64,000 nucleotides of DNA from NCBI RefSeq assembly GCF_003143775.1, contig NZ_QFRJ01000014.1:24918-88917 (forward strand). Reading direction: 5' to 3'. Shown piece after piece: positions 44,046-54,000 of the stretch. A program made the position numbers and the translations under genes. A model generated the notes under the pieces. It was not told where the DNA came from. It searched no databases and saw only the letters and a program-made list of their open reading frames with translations. Position 1 is the stretch's first letter, and each line of letters opens with the position of its first letter. Origin of the DNA: Brumimicrobium oceani. GTDB taxonomy: Bacteria > Bacteroidota > Bacteroidia > Flavobacteriales_D > Crocinitomicaceae.

Positions 44046-44945
44046 TTACTCAAAACCATCCTCCCATTTTAAGTAAATACAAACATTTCTAAATCCAGTG
44101 TAACTGTTCACCAAATTGTCATCTCTTCTAATTTTTGTATCATCTAAATCACATGAGTCCATAAAACTCAAACCAAAAAACTCACCTTTAGTCGCTGTCA
44201 TTTCTCTAACATTTCCTTTCAAATGATGAATCTTTAGCTTTTTGTTGTAAACTTGACTGTTTACAGAGCTTGGTCTTATTGGAGTGGAATCGGAAGTTTG
44301 ATCTAAACAGTTTACATCATTTGTCGTGGCATGCTTTTTTCCTTTGCTTGTTTCTATAAAGTCAGCGTAAAGAGAATCTACAAATTGACTACTTTTTTTG
44401 AAGGTTTCATGGTTTGGTAGACTGTATTCTGGATAATACTGAATTTCAGGATTGGGTTGAATATTCAAATATTGGCCAGTGAAATACTTTCTAATCGTGA
44501 AAATAGAATCTTTATGATCAGAATGCGGTAATGACAAAATACCCTTTTTGACAAGAAAGTTTTCCATTACTCGGTCGGACCTCCATTGAGAATAGTCTAA
44601 AGCTTGCTGGTAAGAAATTCCAACAACGGGATAATCGCGGTAGGCAGGATGTTTTAAATCAAGCGAATTGGTGCTTATATTTAAACCGTAAGCTTCTTCA
44701 TGAGCTTCTTTATTTGGAATTGAACTTTTAAATTCCTCAGAATCTTCTCCAAAAACTCTTTTTAACCAATAGGAATATTCTAACCAGTGAAAATTCGTTA
44801 CTTCTGTTTGGTCAAAAAATAGATTTTCAGAAATTTCGGTTGTTCCAGGCGGAGGTAATAAATCAGCAGAAGAATTTAAGGGCATATTTTTATAGCTGGT
44901 GCATGCGCTTAAAATGACAACAAATAAGAATGGTAAATATTTCAT
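44046..44945 (-). CDS. FGE/SUMF1-like lipoprotein (GldJ/GldK-related fold)
   Basis: A 299-residue lipoprotein from the ATG at 44945 (MKYLPFLFVVILSAC, lipidation Cys15); an ATG seven codons upstream is also possible. The body has features of the formylglycine-generating-enzyme fold: DQTEVTNFHWLEYSYWL near the start, PVVGISYQQALDYSQWRSDRV, then KGNVREMTATKGEFFG and a C-terminal TGFRNVCIYLKWE. Bacteroidota gliding and type IX secretion proteins GldJ and GldK share this fold, but this one is shorter and stands alone. The canonical catalytic Cys pair is not evident, so it may be structural. Confidence 0.75.
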   Translation of the reverse strand: MKYLPFLFVVILSACTSYKNMPLNSSADLLPPPGTTEISENLFFDQTEVTNFHWLEYSYWLKRVFGEDSEEFKSSIPNKEAHEEAYGLNISTNSLDLKHPAYRDYPVVGISYQQALDYSQWRSDRVMENFLVKKGILSLPHSDHKDSIFTIRKYFTGQYLNIQPNPEIQYYPEYSLPNHETFKKSSQFVDSLYADFIETSKGKKHATTNDVNCLDQTSDSTPIRPSSVNSQVYNKKLKIHHLKGNVREMTATKGEFFGLSFMDSCDLDDTKIRRDDNLVNSYTGFRNVCIYLKWEDGFE

Positions 44946-45298
44946 AAGTGATTTTTGAGTTTGCATTCGAGTTTATAACTCATTTCTTATCAAAGGTTAC
45001 AAGGTAATAAGTTTTAGTTTCAATCCAATACTTTACCAAGAAATAGCCTTAATCAAGCGAGTGGTTAAGCGACCAACTGATGAAGACCTTGGGAGATTAA
45101 AGAGAACAAAACTGTCTGTCGTAATTTAAAGGTTTTATTGATTTTAGAAACAACTAAAACTATGTGTGCGATAAACCATGGGGTTAAAAATTTCTAGAGC
45201 ATTAAAAATGGAGTAATAGTTCGACATAATCGTCTATCAAAAAAATTAATCCTTAAATTTATCTTGTACAGATGTTCCAATTTAATCTTGAAAAAATC
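44946..45298. other. Divergent intergenic region
   Basis: About 350 bp between the divergent FGE-like lipoprotein and barrel genes. It must hold both promoters. TTATCTTG at 45260-45267 resembles a -7 box with a one-base deviation for the plus-strand gene. I see no RNA gene. Confidence 0.3.
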
Positions 45299-45928
45299 AT
45301 GAAATACTTTTTTTTGTTTTTCCTATGTATGAGTTCGCTGACTCTAACTGCACAAAAAGTAGCAGAGATTGAAGAACCTCAACACGCTTTCCAATTAATG
45401 GGAGGGATTTCCAAAGATCTTATAGGTGTTCAAGATCAAGGTTATTCATTGGGAGTTGCCTACCAAGTGTACTTTCCCAAGCGCTTTATTCTTGGTGTAG
45501 AAGTGGCCACTGACCAAAGTTCTTATCAAAAACTATCGACAATTTACTCCGCTAAGGATCGGTGGGATAAATTTACGGGTTTTTCTGGGGCTGTTAGGTT
45601 AGGCTACCAAATCGTGAACAGAAAGTATATTGACTTTTCATTCAGCGCAATGCCTCAAATTTACCACAGAAGCCATTTTATAAAAACCAGAGATAAAGAG
45701 ACAAAAGAAGAAGAAACAGAAATTGAGAATACGACCTTTTTTTCCTTGCCTTTATTGGCCAATCGTTTTGAATTTAATTACAAAATTAGCCCTGCTCATG
45801 CTGTAGGTTTTGTTTTTGATGTTCACTTGGATTTTGACACCAATATATTCGGTGATGTGATTGCATCAAAAGCTTTTATGATTGGACGTGCAATGCTGTC
45901 TTATCGCTTTGTTCTGCCCAATAATTAG
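45299..45928 (+). CDS. Outer-membrane beta-barrel-like protein
   Basis: A 209-residue exported protein from the ATG at 45299 (signal MKYFFLFFLCMSSLTLTAQ); an upstream in-frame ATG at 45272 would hide the signal. The mature part alternates polar and hydrophobic residues in about eight strands (GYSLGVAYQVYFPKRFILGVEV split as YSLGVAYQVYF, FSGAVRLGYQI, IDFSFSAMPQIY, HAVGFVFDVHLDFD) and ends in MLSYRFVLPNN. This is the pattern of small Bacteroidota outer-membrane barrels. Function unknown. Confidence 0.7.
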   Translation: MKYFFLFFLCMSSLTLTAQKVAEIEEPQHAFQLMGGISKDLIGVQDQGYSLGVAYQVYFPKRFILGVEVATDQSSYQKLSTIYSAKDRWDKFTGFSGAVRLGYQIVNRKYIDFSFSAMPQIYHRSHFIKTRDKETKEEETEIENTTFFSLPLLANRFEFNYKISPAHAVGFVFDVHLDFDTNIFGDVIASKAFMIGRAMLSYRFVLPNN

Positions 45929-46564
45929 TTTTATTTCATAAGTTGTTGACCTCACTTCAATCGTCAAGAAAAAAAAGCTGTTGCGAGATTTTATCTGTGC
46001 TTAATTTAACCCGAAAAATACTTTAGTTGTGAACATTTAGATATGCAGCAATTTAAATAAGATTCAAAAAAAGTGGCCCTATATGAAATACTGTGGGTAA
46101 ATGAAATTAATACCTTTGGAGGAATGTTGATTGATTCTATGATTAAGTGATTTCAATCCTTCTAAAATTTAAAAATAGATCCCTCAGGTGTAAAATTCAT
46201 AAATTTCATCACCTATTGGAATGACAGTATTTAGGATAATCATTTTTCTCCACACCAACACAACAACCCTTTGTCATCCCGACAAAGCATAGCGTCAATG
46301 GATCTCTTTTATCCATTCTAATTGCCATGACAATTCACAATCCAGATTATTAATTTGAGAGGTGCTAGCTAATATTTAGCTATCTTTAATTCTTTAATCA
46401 TACTTTCAGTTAAGAAGGCATTCCTAAGATTTCATCAATTGAACCAGTATAAACGCTAATAAACTTCGTGTTTTTAGTTGATATGGACTATAAATTACCT
46501 ACACTATTCCATATATATTCAAAAAAATGTAATCTACTCTCCAGATAAAAATACTACCTTCGCG
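45929..46564. other. Long intergenic region before the cobalamin riboswitch
   Basis: About 640 bp without a supported gene. A minus-strand fragment near 46410-46490 reads ISTKNTKFISVYTGSIDE then ILGMPS and a stop, which looks protein-like but is only 25 codons, so it could be a gene remnant. GTCATCCCGACAAAGC at about 46275 is a common dispersed intergenic phrase. Confidence 0.35.
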
Positions 46565-46750
46565 CGACATTTTGGTTTCACTCTGTGAATTAAAAGGGAA
46601 TGCTGTGAAAATCAGCAACTGTTCCCGCAACTGTAAAAGTTCATTTTAAGATTCTTTCAAGAATCTGTATTAATCAAGAAACACCACTGACAGCCTCTTG
46701 GCGGTTGGGAAGGTTTGATTAAGGAACTGAGTCAGGAGACCTGCCAAAAT
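46565..46750 (+). ncRNA. Cobalamin riboswitch
   Basis: The conserved core is present in order: TTGGTTTC, AAAAGGGAA, GTGAAAATC with flanking pairing, ACTGTTCCCGCAACTGTAA, CCACTGACAGCC, GGTTGGGAAGG, and the B12 box AACTGAGTCAGGAGACCTGCC split as CTGAGTCAGGAGACCTGCC (to about 46745). It lies about 105 bp upstream of the T9SS-exported protein at 46855 on the same strand. Binding of adenosyl- or another cobalamin should repress the gene. No separate terminator is obvious between B12 box and ATG, so control may be at translation; CTGGCCAG (46797-46804) could be part of the expression platform. Confidence 0.92.
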
Positions 46751-46854
46751 GATGAAAATTCGCTTTCGGAGAAAAAGTAGAATGAGAGGCAGTCTGGCCA
46801 GATGTCTGTGCAATCTATTGTTTTTCCATTTTATTAATTTTTAATCATTATAAA

Positions 46855-48588
46855 ATGAAAACACAGTTTACCTTTTTATTATTTATCCTTTTTACCGCAT
46901 TTAGCTTTGGACAAACGCATTACAATCTCGAAATTGTAGCCGAAGGAAACTTCGGTTCTACCAATGCAGATGTTTATACAGTGACCAACACAACCAGCCC
47001 AACTTCCACATCGGCAGGTATGTATCAAGCAGCAAATTCCTCGACTGGATTTGATGTTTTACAAGATTTTGGAGTTTCTGGAAACAAAGCTTTAATCATT
47101 GAAAAACCTTCAGGACCAGGAAGAATTGTAATTGTAGATTATCCAGCATTTACAGAAGTACATACTTTTATGACTACAGATGCACCACAAACATTGGTCA
47201 TGGCGAGTCAAACAAAAGGATATGTTGCGACTGGAAATCCCAGCGGAATTCAGTATGTTGATATCGCGAACAATTCGATTTCAGCAATTACAGATCCGAA
47301 TGGAGATATTTCTGGAACATCTCAATATATGTTGCAAGCGAACGGATTTATTTATGCTCAAATGGGATCTAATGTTGTGAAAATTGATACGTTAATCCAA
47401 ACTGTTGCTGGGGTTGTATCTCCAGGAATTGGCTCAATCGAAGGATTGGTCTTCGATGATCAAACCAATTTAGTTTGGGTAATGAATGGCTCAGGTTCAC
47501 TAATTTCTATTGATGTTTTGAACAATGATGCACTGGGAACAGAAGTTCAAACCGGCGTATCTAGCTCAAAACTACTACGTATTTACAATTCTAAATTGTA
47601 TTTCTGGAATCTGTCTAACAAAGAAATGTTCATTTACAATTCAGTAACGCCATCAACTTTGCCCTTAGCTTCTTCTTACACCAGTTCTATAGGTGGAAAT
47701 GCATGGTCTTTTGGATATGGACGCTCATTTGATATCGACCAAAACACTGGAGATTTCGCAATTTGTTCAGCAGATGGATTTGTTGCTCCTTCACTTTTTG
47801 AAGTTGTAGACGGAACAACGTTTACCGTCATAGATTCGGGTTCAGCAACAGGTGTTGCTATTGCCAACAAATGCAGATTAAAAACATTTCCTGCAGGTTC
47901 AACCGCACCAGTTCCAGATTTAGCAACTTTACCTTTCATAAATGCAGAATGTGAAGTAACTTTAACTGCACCAACTGCTGATGGAGGAACGGTAACTGCA
48001 ACAACGACTGATCCTTTGGCTTATTCAACTCAAGGAACTTTCACGGTGACATGGACCTACACAAATTCAGTGGGCTTCACTACACAAACGCAAGATGTGG
48101 TTATTGATGATGTGATAGCGCCTGTTGCTGATGTAACAGAATTACCAGATTTAAATATTTCTTGTGATTCTGTCATTTCAACAATTCCAACGGCAACAGA
48201 TAATTGTGACGGAGCAGTGGCAGCAACTACAGTGGATCCTTTAACTTATGCAACGGCTGGAACTTATACAATCAACTGGGTTTATAGTGATGCTGAAGGA
48301 AACGAAAGTCAGCAAACGCAAAGTGTTGAGGTAACTTGTTCGAATGTGGGATTAAATGAATACGTAATTCAAAATGTAAATATTTACCCAAATCCAACAA
48401 CTGATGTTTTAAATATCGAAACAGATGAGGTGAATTTTGAAGGTATCCTGATGAATGCACAAGGTCAAATTGTGTTGAAATTGAATAACGAGAATACAAT
48501 TCATATTGGAAATTTACCAAAAGGAGTTTATTACTTGCAATTGAGTGGTGCTTTTGGAGTGACTACAGAGAAAATTGTGAAAAACTAA
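46855..48588 (+). CDS. T9SS-exported DUF5074-like surface protein under a cobalamin riboswitch
   Basis: A 577-residue protein: signal peptide (MKTQFTFLLFILFTAFSFGQ), a beta-propeller-like region of about 340 residues (GNFGSTNADVYTVTN, GKALIIEKPSG-type repeats, SIEGLVFDDQTNLVWVMNG), two Ig/HYR-like domains (about 355-500; VTWTYTNSVGFTTQTQDV, INWVYSDAEGNESQQTQ) and a type A T9SS sorting domain (NVNIYPNPTTDVLNIE to KIVKN). The N-terminal region resembles DUF5074 proteins, which in Bacteroidota are often encoded next to btuB and controlled by B12. It is probably tethered at or released from the cell surface and may capture corrinoids. No btuB or btuFCD gene follows; a terminator does. Confidence 0.8.
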   Translation: MKTQFTFLLFILFTAFSFGQTHYNLEIVAEGNFGSTNADVYTVTNTTSPTSTSAGMYQAANSSTGFDVLQDFGVSGNKALIIEKPSGPGRIVIVDYPAFTEVHTFMTTDAPQTLVMASQTKGYVATGNPSGIQYVDIANNSISAITDPNGDISGTSQYMLQANGFIYAQMGSNVVKIDTLIQTVAGVVSPGIGSIEGLVFDDQTNLVWVMNGSGSLISIDVLNNDALGTEVQTGVSSSKLLRIYNSKLYFWNLSNKEMFIYNSVTPSTLPLASSYTSSIGGNAWSFGYGRSFDIDQNTGDFAICSADGFVAPSLFEVVDGTTFTVIDSGSATGVAIANKCRLKTFPAGSTAPVPDLATLPFINAECEVTLTAPTADGGTVTATTTDPLAYSTQGTFTVTWTYTNSVGFTTQTQDVVIDDVIAPVADVTELPDLNISCDSVISTIPTATDNCDGAVAATTVDPLTYATAGTYTINWVYSDAEGNESQQTQSVEVTCSNVGLNEYVIQNVNIYPNPTTDVLNIETDEVNFEGILMNAQGQIVLKLNNENTIHIGNLPKGVYYLQLSGAFGVTTEKIVKN

Positions 48589-48624
48589 TAGCAGCTGAAA
48601 TTACTAACTTTACTACTGCTATTA

Positions 48625-48664
48625 TAAAAAATGCTGGTCTCGATTTTGGGATCAGCATTTTTTT
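48625..48664 (+). terminator. Intrinsic terminator of the riboswitch-controlled gene
   Basis: AAAATGCTG (48627-48635) pairs with CAGCATTTT (48653-48661) over a 17-base interior with further partial pairing; a T-run follows. It closes the transcript after a single gene. Confidence 0.75.
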
Positions 48665-48705
48665 ATAATCATTTTATAAGAATCAAATTAGGGTCCTGTA
48701 TTTGC

Positions 48706-48923
48706 CTAATACCTCAAAATATCATTCAAACATTCCTTGATTTCAGATAGTTCTTTTTCGGAGATTTCCCCCACCTTTTTGATTAATCTTTCTTTCGACA
48801 TCGACCGTAAATGAAAAGTCAAAATCTCAGAGGGTTGACTTAATCCATTCCTTGTATTCGGTTCTAAAACAACATTTCCTTTGTAGTTTTTAATTTTGCT
48901 CGTTAATGGGCAGGTAATCAGTA
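48706..48923 (-). pseudogene. MazF/PemK-family toxin, C-terminal remnant
   Basis: On the minus strand a frame without start codon reads ITCPLTSKIKNYKGNVVLEP, NTRNGLSQPSEILTFHLRSM, SKERLIKKVGEISEKELSEI, KECLNDILRY and stops at 48706. This is the C-terminal two thirds of a MazF-type endoribonuclease (PLTSKIKNY, SEILTFHLRS and the final helix are diagnostic). In-frame TAA lies directly upstream, and the catalytic N-terminal part (the GEIW/RP block) is absent. No antitoxin gene is adjacent. The remnant shows past insertion of a toxin-antitoxin module. Confidence 0.7.
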
Positions 48924-49416
48924 TTTATTTAAACATTTTTAATGGGAGCCTTAATCTGCCTGCGTTTTCTAGCGATGTCCTGAGCCGAGTCGAATGGGTT
49001 GCTTTCTCACTTTGCTACGTGTTTAAAAAGCTGGTAAAGAGCTTCCTTTGGTCGCTTTCACCAACTTAAAACACTGTGCAAGCAAGTTTAACCCGAACTA
49101 TTCACCAATCTTAAAACATAAAGTCGCTAATAACTAATAGTAAGGTACTTAGTTGTGCTTCAAGCGGTTTGTAAGAATCCCAAGTTTTGGTATTGATAAT
49201 TTGGCAAGATTTTGATTTAATTTTGATCTATTCGTCGTTACAAGCCTCGCGAAATATGCATATATTACTTTAAGTCTTGTGCCTAAAATAGATTCAAAAT
49301 TAAATTCATGAATAATACGGGTTAACAAGCTATTCATCTCCGGCAGGGCTTAGGCGGTGAGGGCAATTTAGGGTTTTTGAAAATATTGAAATGAATAGGG
49401 GCTTTAACCCAAAAAA
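48924..49416. other. Non-coding/degraded region
   Basis: No supported gene in about 490 bp. A 62-codon minus-strand frame (49149-49337) has poor start context and I do not trust it. The AGCCGAGTCGAATGG and CCGGCAGGGCTTAGGCGG phrases look like dispersed intergenic sequence. Confidence 0.4.
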
Positions 49417-49440
49417 AGAGAGCAGACTAATCTGCTCTCT
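49417..49440 (-). terminator. Intrinsic terminator of the sigma/anti-sigma operon
   Basis: AGAGAGCAGA (49417-49426) and TCTGCTCTCT (49431-49440) form a perfect ten-base-pair stem with a CTAA loop. On the minus strand a T-run follows. It is 28 bp past the anti-sigma stop. Confidence 0.85.
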
Positions 49441-49468
49441 CTAAAATCTTGAATATAATTCTCAATTT

Positions 49469-50296
49469 CTAAACTCCTCCATAAACATACATTTGTTCCA
49501 TTGTTGGAGATTCACTTCCTCCTTTTGGTTCAAGGGTTACAGCATAAGCTTGTGTCTCGGGGAAATATTTCATTTCAAGTAATTCCTCCTTGTTTTTCGT
49601 ATCGAAAACTCCTAAACTTTCTGGTTTTCCATCTACGATTGCCCAAAGTTGGTAGTCGTTATCTTCTGAAATATCAGGTAAATTTCCAATTTGTAAAAAT
49701 ACATTTCCATTTTCCTCACTCACAAAAACATTGGCTAAGGAAGTTGGTTGTGCTTCCGTTCCTTTCATTTCAATTTTTGAAGTGTTTGGACTGGTGATTA
49801 AAGCAAATTGCTGGTTTATTCTCTCTTTTTCTGAAACTACTTGATTGTTTTCATTTTCTAATTCAGTGATTTTATTTTCATTATCCGCCATGGCGAGCTT
49901 CAAATCATTGTTTTCACTATTCAAAAAGAAACCACCAGCGGTTAACAATACCATTCCAACAAAAGAAGCTGCCGCAATATATTTATATATGCTTTTATTC
50001 GATTTTTGATTTGCTCTATTGATCGGAATCACCTTTTCATCTGCATCATCCGTAGATAAATGATCTTGTGGTGTTTCTTTTACTTTAGCTAAAATTTGTT
50101 GTTTTAAATCTGTTGGAGGTGTGCTCGCATATTTTAAAACCATTTTTTCAACACCCTTTTGGTGCGCAAATAGTTCTTCCTTAATTTCTGGATAAATTTT
50201 AGAAAGACATGCCACTTCCTGTTGCTCCTGCACGGAAACATCACCAAGAACATAGCGTTCTATAATGCCAGATGAGATATAGTCTTTTACATCCAT
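49469..50296 (-). CDS. Anti-sigma factor (RskA-type domain)
   Basis: A 275-residue membrane protein that should hold the adjacent ECF sigma factor inactive. The cytoplasmic N-terminal 95 residues (SSGIIERYVLGDVSVQEQQEVACL) match the helical anti-sigma domain; one membrane segment (YIAAASFVGMVLLTAGGFFL, about 108-127) follows; then a coiled coil (NENKITELENENNQVVSEKE) and a periplasmic RskA-type domain (about 175-275) with IGNLPDISEDNDYQLWAIVDGKPESLG. It overlaps the sigma gene by 10 bp, typical of coupled regulator pairs. Confidence 0.9.
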   Translation of the reverse strand: MDVKDYISSGIIERYVLGDVSVQEQQEVACLSKIYPEIKEELFAHQKGVEKMVLKYASTPPTDLKQQILAKVKETPQDHLSTDDADEKVIPINRANQKSNKSIYKYIAAASFVGMVLLTAGGFFLNSENNDLKLAMADNENKITELENENNQVVSEKERINQQFALITSPNTSKIEMKGTEAQPTSLANVFVSEENGNVFLQIGNLPDISEDNDYQLWAIVDGKPESLGVFDTKNKEELLEMKYFPETQAYAVTLEPKGGSESPTMEQMYVYGGV

Positions 50297-50838
50297 AATA
50301 TAAATAATTTAAAAATTTCTCTCAAAGATGCAAGGGCTGTTCTCGATCTCGTTTTTACAGTCCCCAACGGAATGTTCAATTCATCAGAAGTCTCTTGTTG
50401 GGTATATCCCTTAAAATATAAATACTCTATCATTTCAACTTGTTCATCAGGCAATCCATTCACGATTTCCTTTAATCCAATATGGTGAATTGGAATATCC
50501 ATTTTATCATCCTTTAAGATATCTACGGATTTTTCACTGTTTTGGATTGGAATAGTTTGATGTCTAGTGATTTTTCTATAATTATCAATGGCTTGATTCC
50601 TTGCTATATTTAGCATCCACGTGAAAAAAGTTCCTTTATTTTTATCGTAAGAATCGACTTTCGACCAAATTTTCACAAAGACTTCTTGCAAAATATCTTG
50701 CGCCAGTGCTTCGTCTTTTACAATTTTCAAACACAACCCATAGAGGGCAGGAGAGTAATTGTCGTAAATAGTTTCCAAAGCATTGTGATCTCCTAGTTTT
50801 AGGTTCGCAACATTTTGACTTAGTTCTTGTTCGCTCAT
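50287..50838 (-). CDS. ECF-type RNA polymerase sigma factor
   Basis: A 183-residue sigma factor of the extracytoplasmic-function group. Region 2 is AQDILQEVFVKIWSKVDSYD with FTWMLNIARNQAIDNYRK; region 4 is GLPDEQVEMIEYLYFKGYTQ followed by the HTH QETSDELNIPLGTVKTRSRTAL. It directs transcription of a regulon released by its anti-sigma partner, encoded next with a 10-bp overlap. The pair resembles SigK/RskA-like systems. Its regulon is not visible here. Confidence 0.93.
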   Translation of the reverse strand: MSEQELSQNVANLKLGDHNALETIYDNYSPALYGLCLKIVKDEALAQDILQEVFVKIWSKVDSYDKNKGTFFTWMLNIARNQAIDNYRKITRHQTIPIQNSEKSVDILKDDKMDIPIHHIGLKEIVNGLPDEQVEMIEYLYFKGYTQQETSDELNIPLGTVKTRSRTALASLREIFKLFILWM

Positions 50839-51002
50839 CGGAAATAAAAGTACTATTTTATTTTGGTAAATTATCTTGATTCACAAATAATTCTGTAAGA
50901 AACCTATTTTTTTAAGCTTGAAACTTCAGATATGCTGAACTCTTAAAAACAAACAAAATATTTCCATCCTAGATCAAACCTCCTTCAGATTTCATTCTAA
51001 AC

Positions 51003-54000
51003 TTAAGTCCTTTCTAAAATTCGCTTCAAAAATTGTTCTAGTGCTTTTGTGTCAATATCCAATTTTGAAATTAAGGCTTGAATGCTAATCATAAGTTCCT
51101 CCTTTTCCAAAATTTCTTGATCATCTATATAATTTTCTGACATTAAATAGCTTTCTAATTCTTCAATAGAATTCGTTCTAAATCCAGAAACTTCTCTGTT
51201 TTTTAGGGCGTGGAGAAGCAGGTGTGGATCATCGTGAACTTCGTTTAATTTATCAGAAACGCGGTCAATCCAAGCTTCCGAAACAGCACCCGAATCTTGT
51301 AAGACAGTTCTGTCAATTGGAAGCGATCTCCCTATTTTATATAGTTCTTGAAATCTATTTAGAATTTGTATTCGACCAGAAAATTGCTTGAATTTTTCTT
51401 CATTCAATTCCTCTATTATACCGTCATTCTGATAAAAACTCTCCAGTTGTCCCCAGGTTTTTACGCCTATTTTTAAGGCAGAATAAAGTAAATTTACCTC
51501 CTCAATTAAATACCAAAGTGGGAGTTCACTTGCGTTTTGAGTGAGTAAATTATAGGATGGAACAGGAATTTCTGCTCTGTATTCATGGTGATTTTTACCA
51601 CCTGGCGAAGGAACTTCATTTGAAAAGTTAAGCTGCCTAAATTCAGTATCGAAATGATCAGTAGAAAGTGTTTCATTTCCATCGCTGTTGAGTCTAAAAA
51701 TTTTACTTTCAAGCTGGGTTTTGCTTAAGTGACTTTGCCATTTTCCAACTTCATCTTCTTGTGCAGTAAAATAGAAAACTTGTCTTCCATCACGGCTTAT
51801 TTCAATGAGCGCTTCAATAATTGCTTTTGCACGCAAGTCATCGCTATTCGCCAAAAGTTCATCGGCTAACAAGGGTAGTTTAATCGTCGATTCCACTGTT
51901 TCAACATAAGCCAGGCGCACGGCAAGTAATAATTGCACACGAGAACCTGTAGAAAGTTCGGATAAATTATAACCGCGATTTAAACTTTTATCTAATGCTC
52001 TAAATTGAGTGTCACCTCTTTCGTTTAATAAAAGTTCGTAACGGCCAAGGGTAATTCTATTGAATATTTCATTTGCTCTTTTAAAGACTTCAGGACGGTT
52101 TTTATGCTGAGTTTCTTTTTTTAATTCTTTAATGATTAAATCTCCTGTAGCCTCTTTTACGTTTTTTTCATAAAGCTGATGGAGTCCATCTAAAGCGTCT
52201 TCTTTTTCAGTGAGTAGACTTTCTAATTTATTACCTTTTTTACGTTCCCTAATCTTTGTTTCAATGGTGGTGATTTTCTTGTTTATCTCTTCAAGTTTGG
52301 TGGCAATTTCTTTGTTCGTTTTTGCTTTTTCTTGGGCTAAATCAATCGTTAATTCTTTTAGTTCTTCTTTGTGTTCCTCATATAAAGAATGGGTTTCTAA
52401 GCGTCTTTTTTGATCAGAAAAGACTTGGTTTTCTGTGTGAAAAGCTTGATCTATTTTCTTAAAATCGACCAATTGATTGATGAGGTCTTGAACTTTTGAT
52501 TTTTCGCTTTTATCAATTCCAATTTTCGAATAAATCCCTGAAAGCTTATCCTCATTTGATTTCCTAAGAAATTCTTGTTCACTTACTATGCGATTATTAT
52601 TTTCTATCGATCTGAATAAATCTTTCCTAGTACTTTCCTGTGCTTTCAAATCTGTCAAAACTCCTTTCGCTTCTCTAAAATCAATGGCTTTTGGGAAATT
52701 TGTGTTGGCAAAAAGTTCATTAATTTTATTGAGTTCATCTCGATAATGATTTTCAGTTTTTGTTTGCTCAGCTTCTAAGGCTTTTCTTTGAGAATGGGCT
52801 TCTTGCCACTGAATAATATTTTTCAAAAACCAATATAAACTGCTAAAATCATTGCTGTTTTCTTTTGGAAATCCAGGAGCTGATTGTAGTTTTTCTGTCC
52901 ATTGATTGCGCTGATTATGAAGAGCATCAATTCTGCTTTGTAGCTTACCTAGATTTGCTTTACAAGTGTCTAATCTTTGCGTTATTCTCTCAGTTTCTTT
53001 AATTACTGAAAGCTTTTCAATTAAATCATCAATGCGATGAGCAACATTTTCTGTGTTCCAGGAAGCTGGGGATTTTAAGCCTGACCTAGAAAAGTCTTGC
53101 TCTCTAACTTTATGTGTGTGAGAATTCCCTCCTTTTTTTGAATATGCGAAAATAAAAGCTGCTACAATAAATAATAATCCTATCAGACCGAATGCGCCAA
53201 AAAAGTAGGTGGAAACAATGGTCAATAAGCTCAAAACGAAAAGAATAACAAGTGATTGTAGTGAAACGCCTTTTGTGTCTTGAGGTTCTTTTAACCAGTC
53301 ACTTAGCGTTTTTATGCCTTGTGTAAATATCTCTGGTTTTACTTCTCCTTTTTTGAATTCTTTCGCTTCTTTTTCGAGTTCTTGAATCTCTGCTAGTAAA
53401 AACTCTTTTTCACCTAAAACTTGATTGGCGTTTTGTAACATTTTGTCCAATTCACCAACATCTTTTATGTTTATTCCTTCCCATTTTTTAGCGGTAATCG
53501 TAGGGTCAATCGTTTTTAGCGCATTGTTTTCTTTTTCTTGAAGCCCAGAAATAGAAATCTTTAACCTTTGAATATTTCGTGCTAAATCACTGAGATGTGC
53601 TATTCTGTCGTCAAGTTCAGCTATAACTTTCTGACTTACGCCATTTTCTGGAATTGTTAATTCCTTGAATTCTCTCTTACTCTCTAAAATTTCTTTTTTG
53701 GCTTTTTCTATTTTAATTTCGCAGTCTTCAAGGGCATTTTCATAATCTTGAATTAGTTCATTTTCATTCCCAGCTAAGTTTCTTATGGATTCTGGAAAAT
53801 CATTCAGTTGGTCTTTGAGCTGCTTGTGTTTTAGTCTTGCATTTAAATATTCCGCAACCTTGTTGTAAAAATCATATCGTCTTTCTGCCTGTTGTGCCTC
53901 TTGTTTTTCTTCTTCTAAAAATGAAAGTGACTTTTCTTCATCACTTAATTGTTTTTGGTTTTCTCTGACGTTTCTATACTCTTTAAAAGCTAGTTCATAT

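Noticed and set aside
43838..44059. 73-codon minus-strand frame overlapping the end of the FGE-like gene
   Set aside because: It overlaps a well-supported stop codon, has no recognisable motif and no suitable start context.
46749..46844. 31-codon frame between the cobalamin riboswitch and the exported gene
   Set aside because: It lies inside the riboswitch expression platform, has Arg-rich chance composition and no ribosome-binding site.
49149..49337. 62-codon minus-strand frame
   Set aside because: No ribosome-binding site, surrounded by degraded sequence, and no recognised family; kept only as a note in the gap entry.
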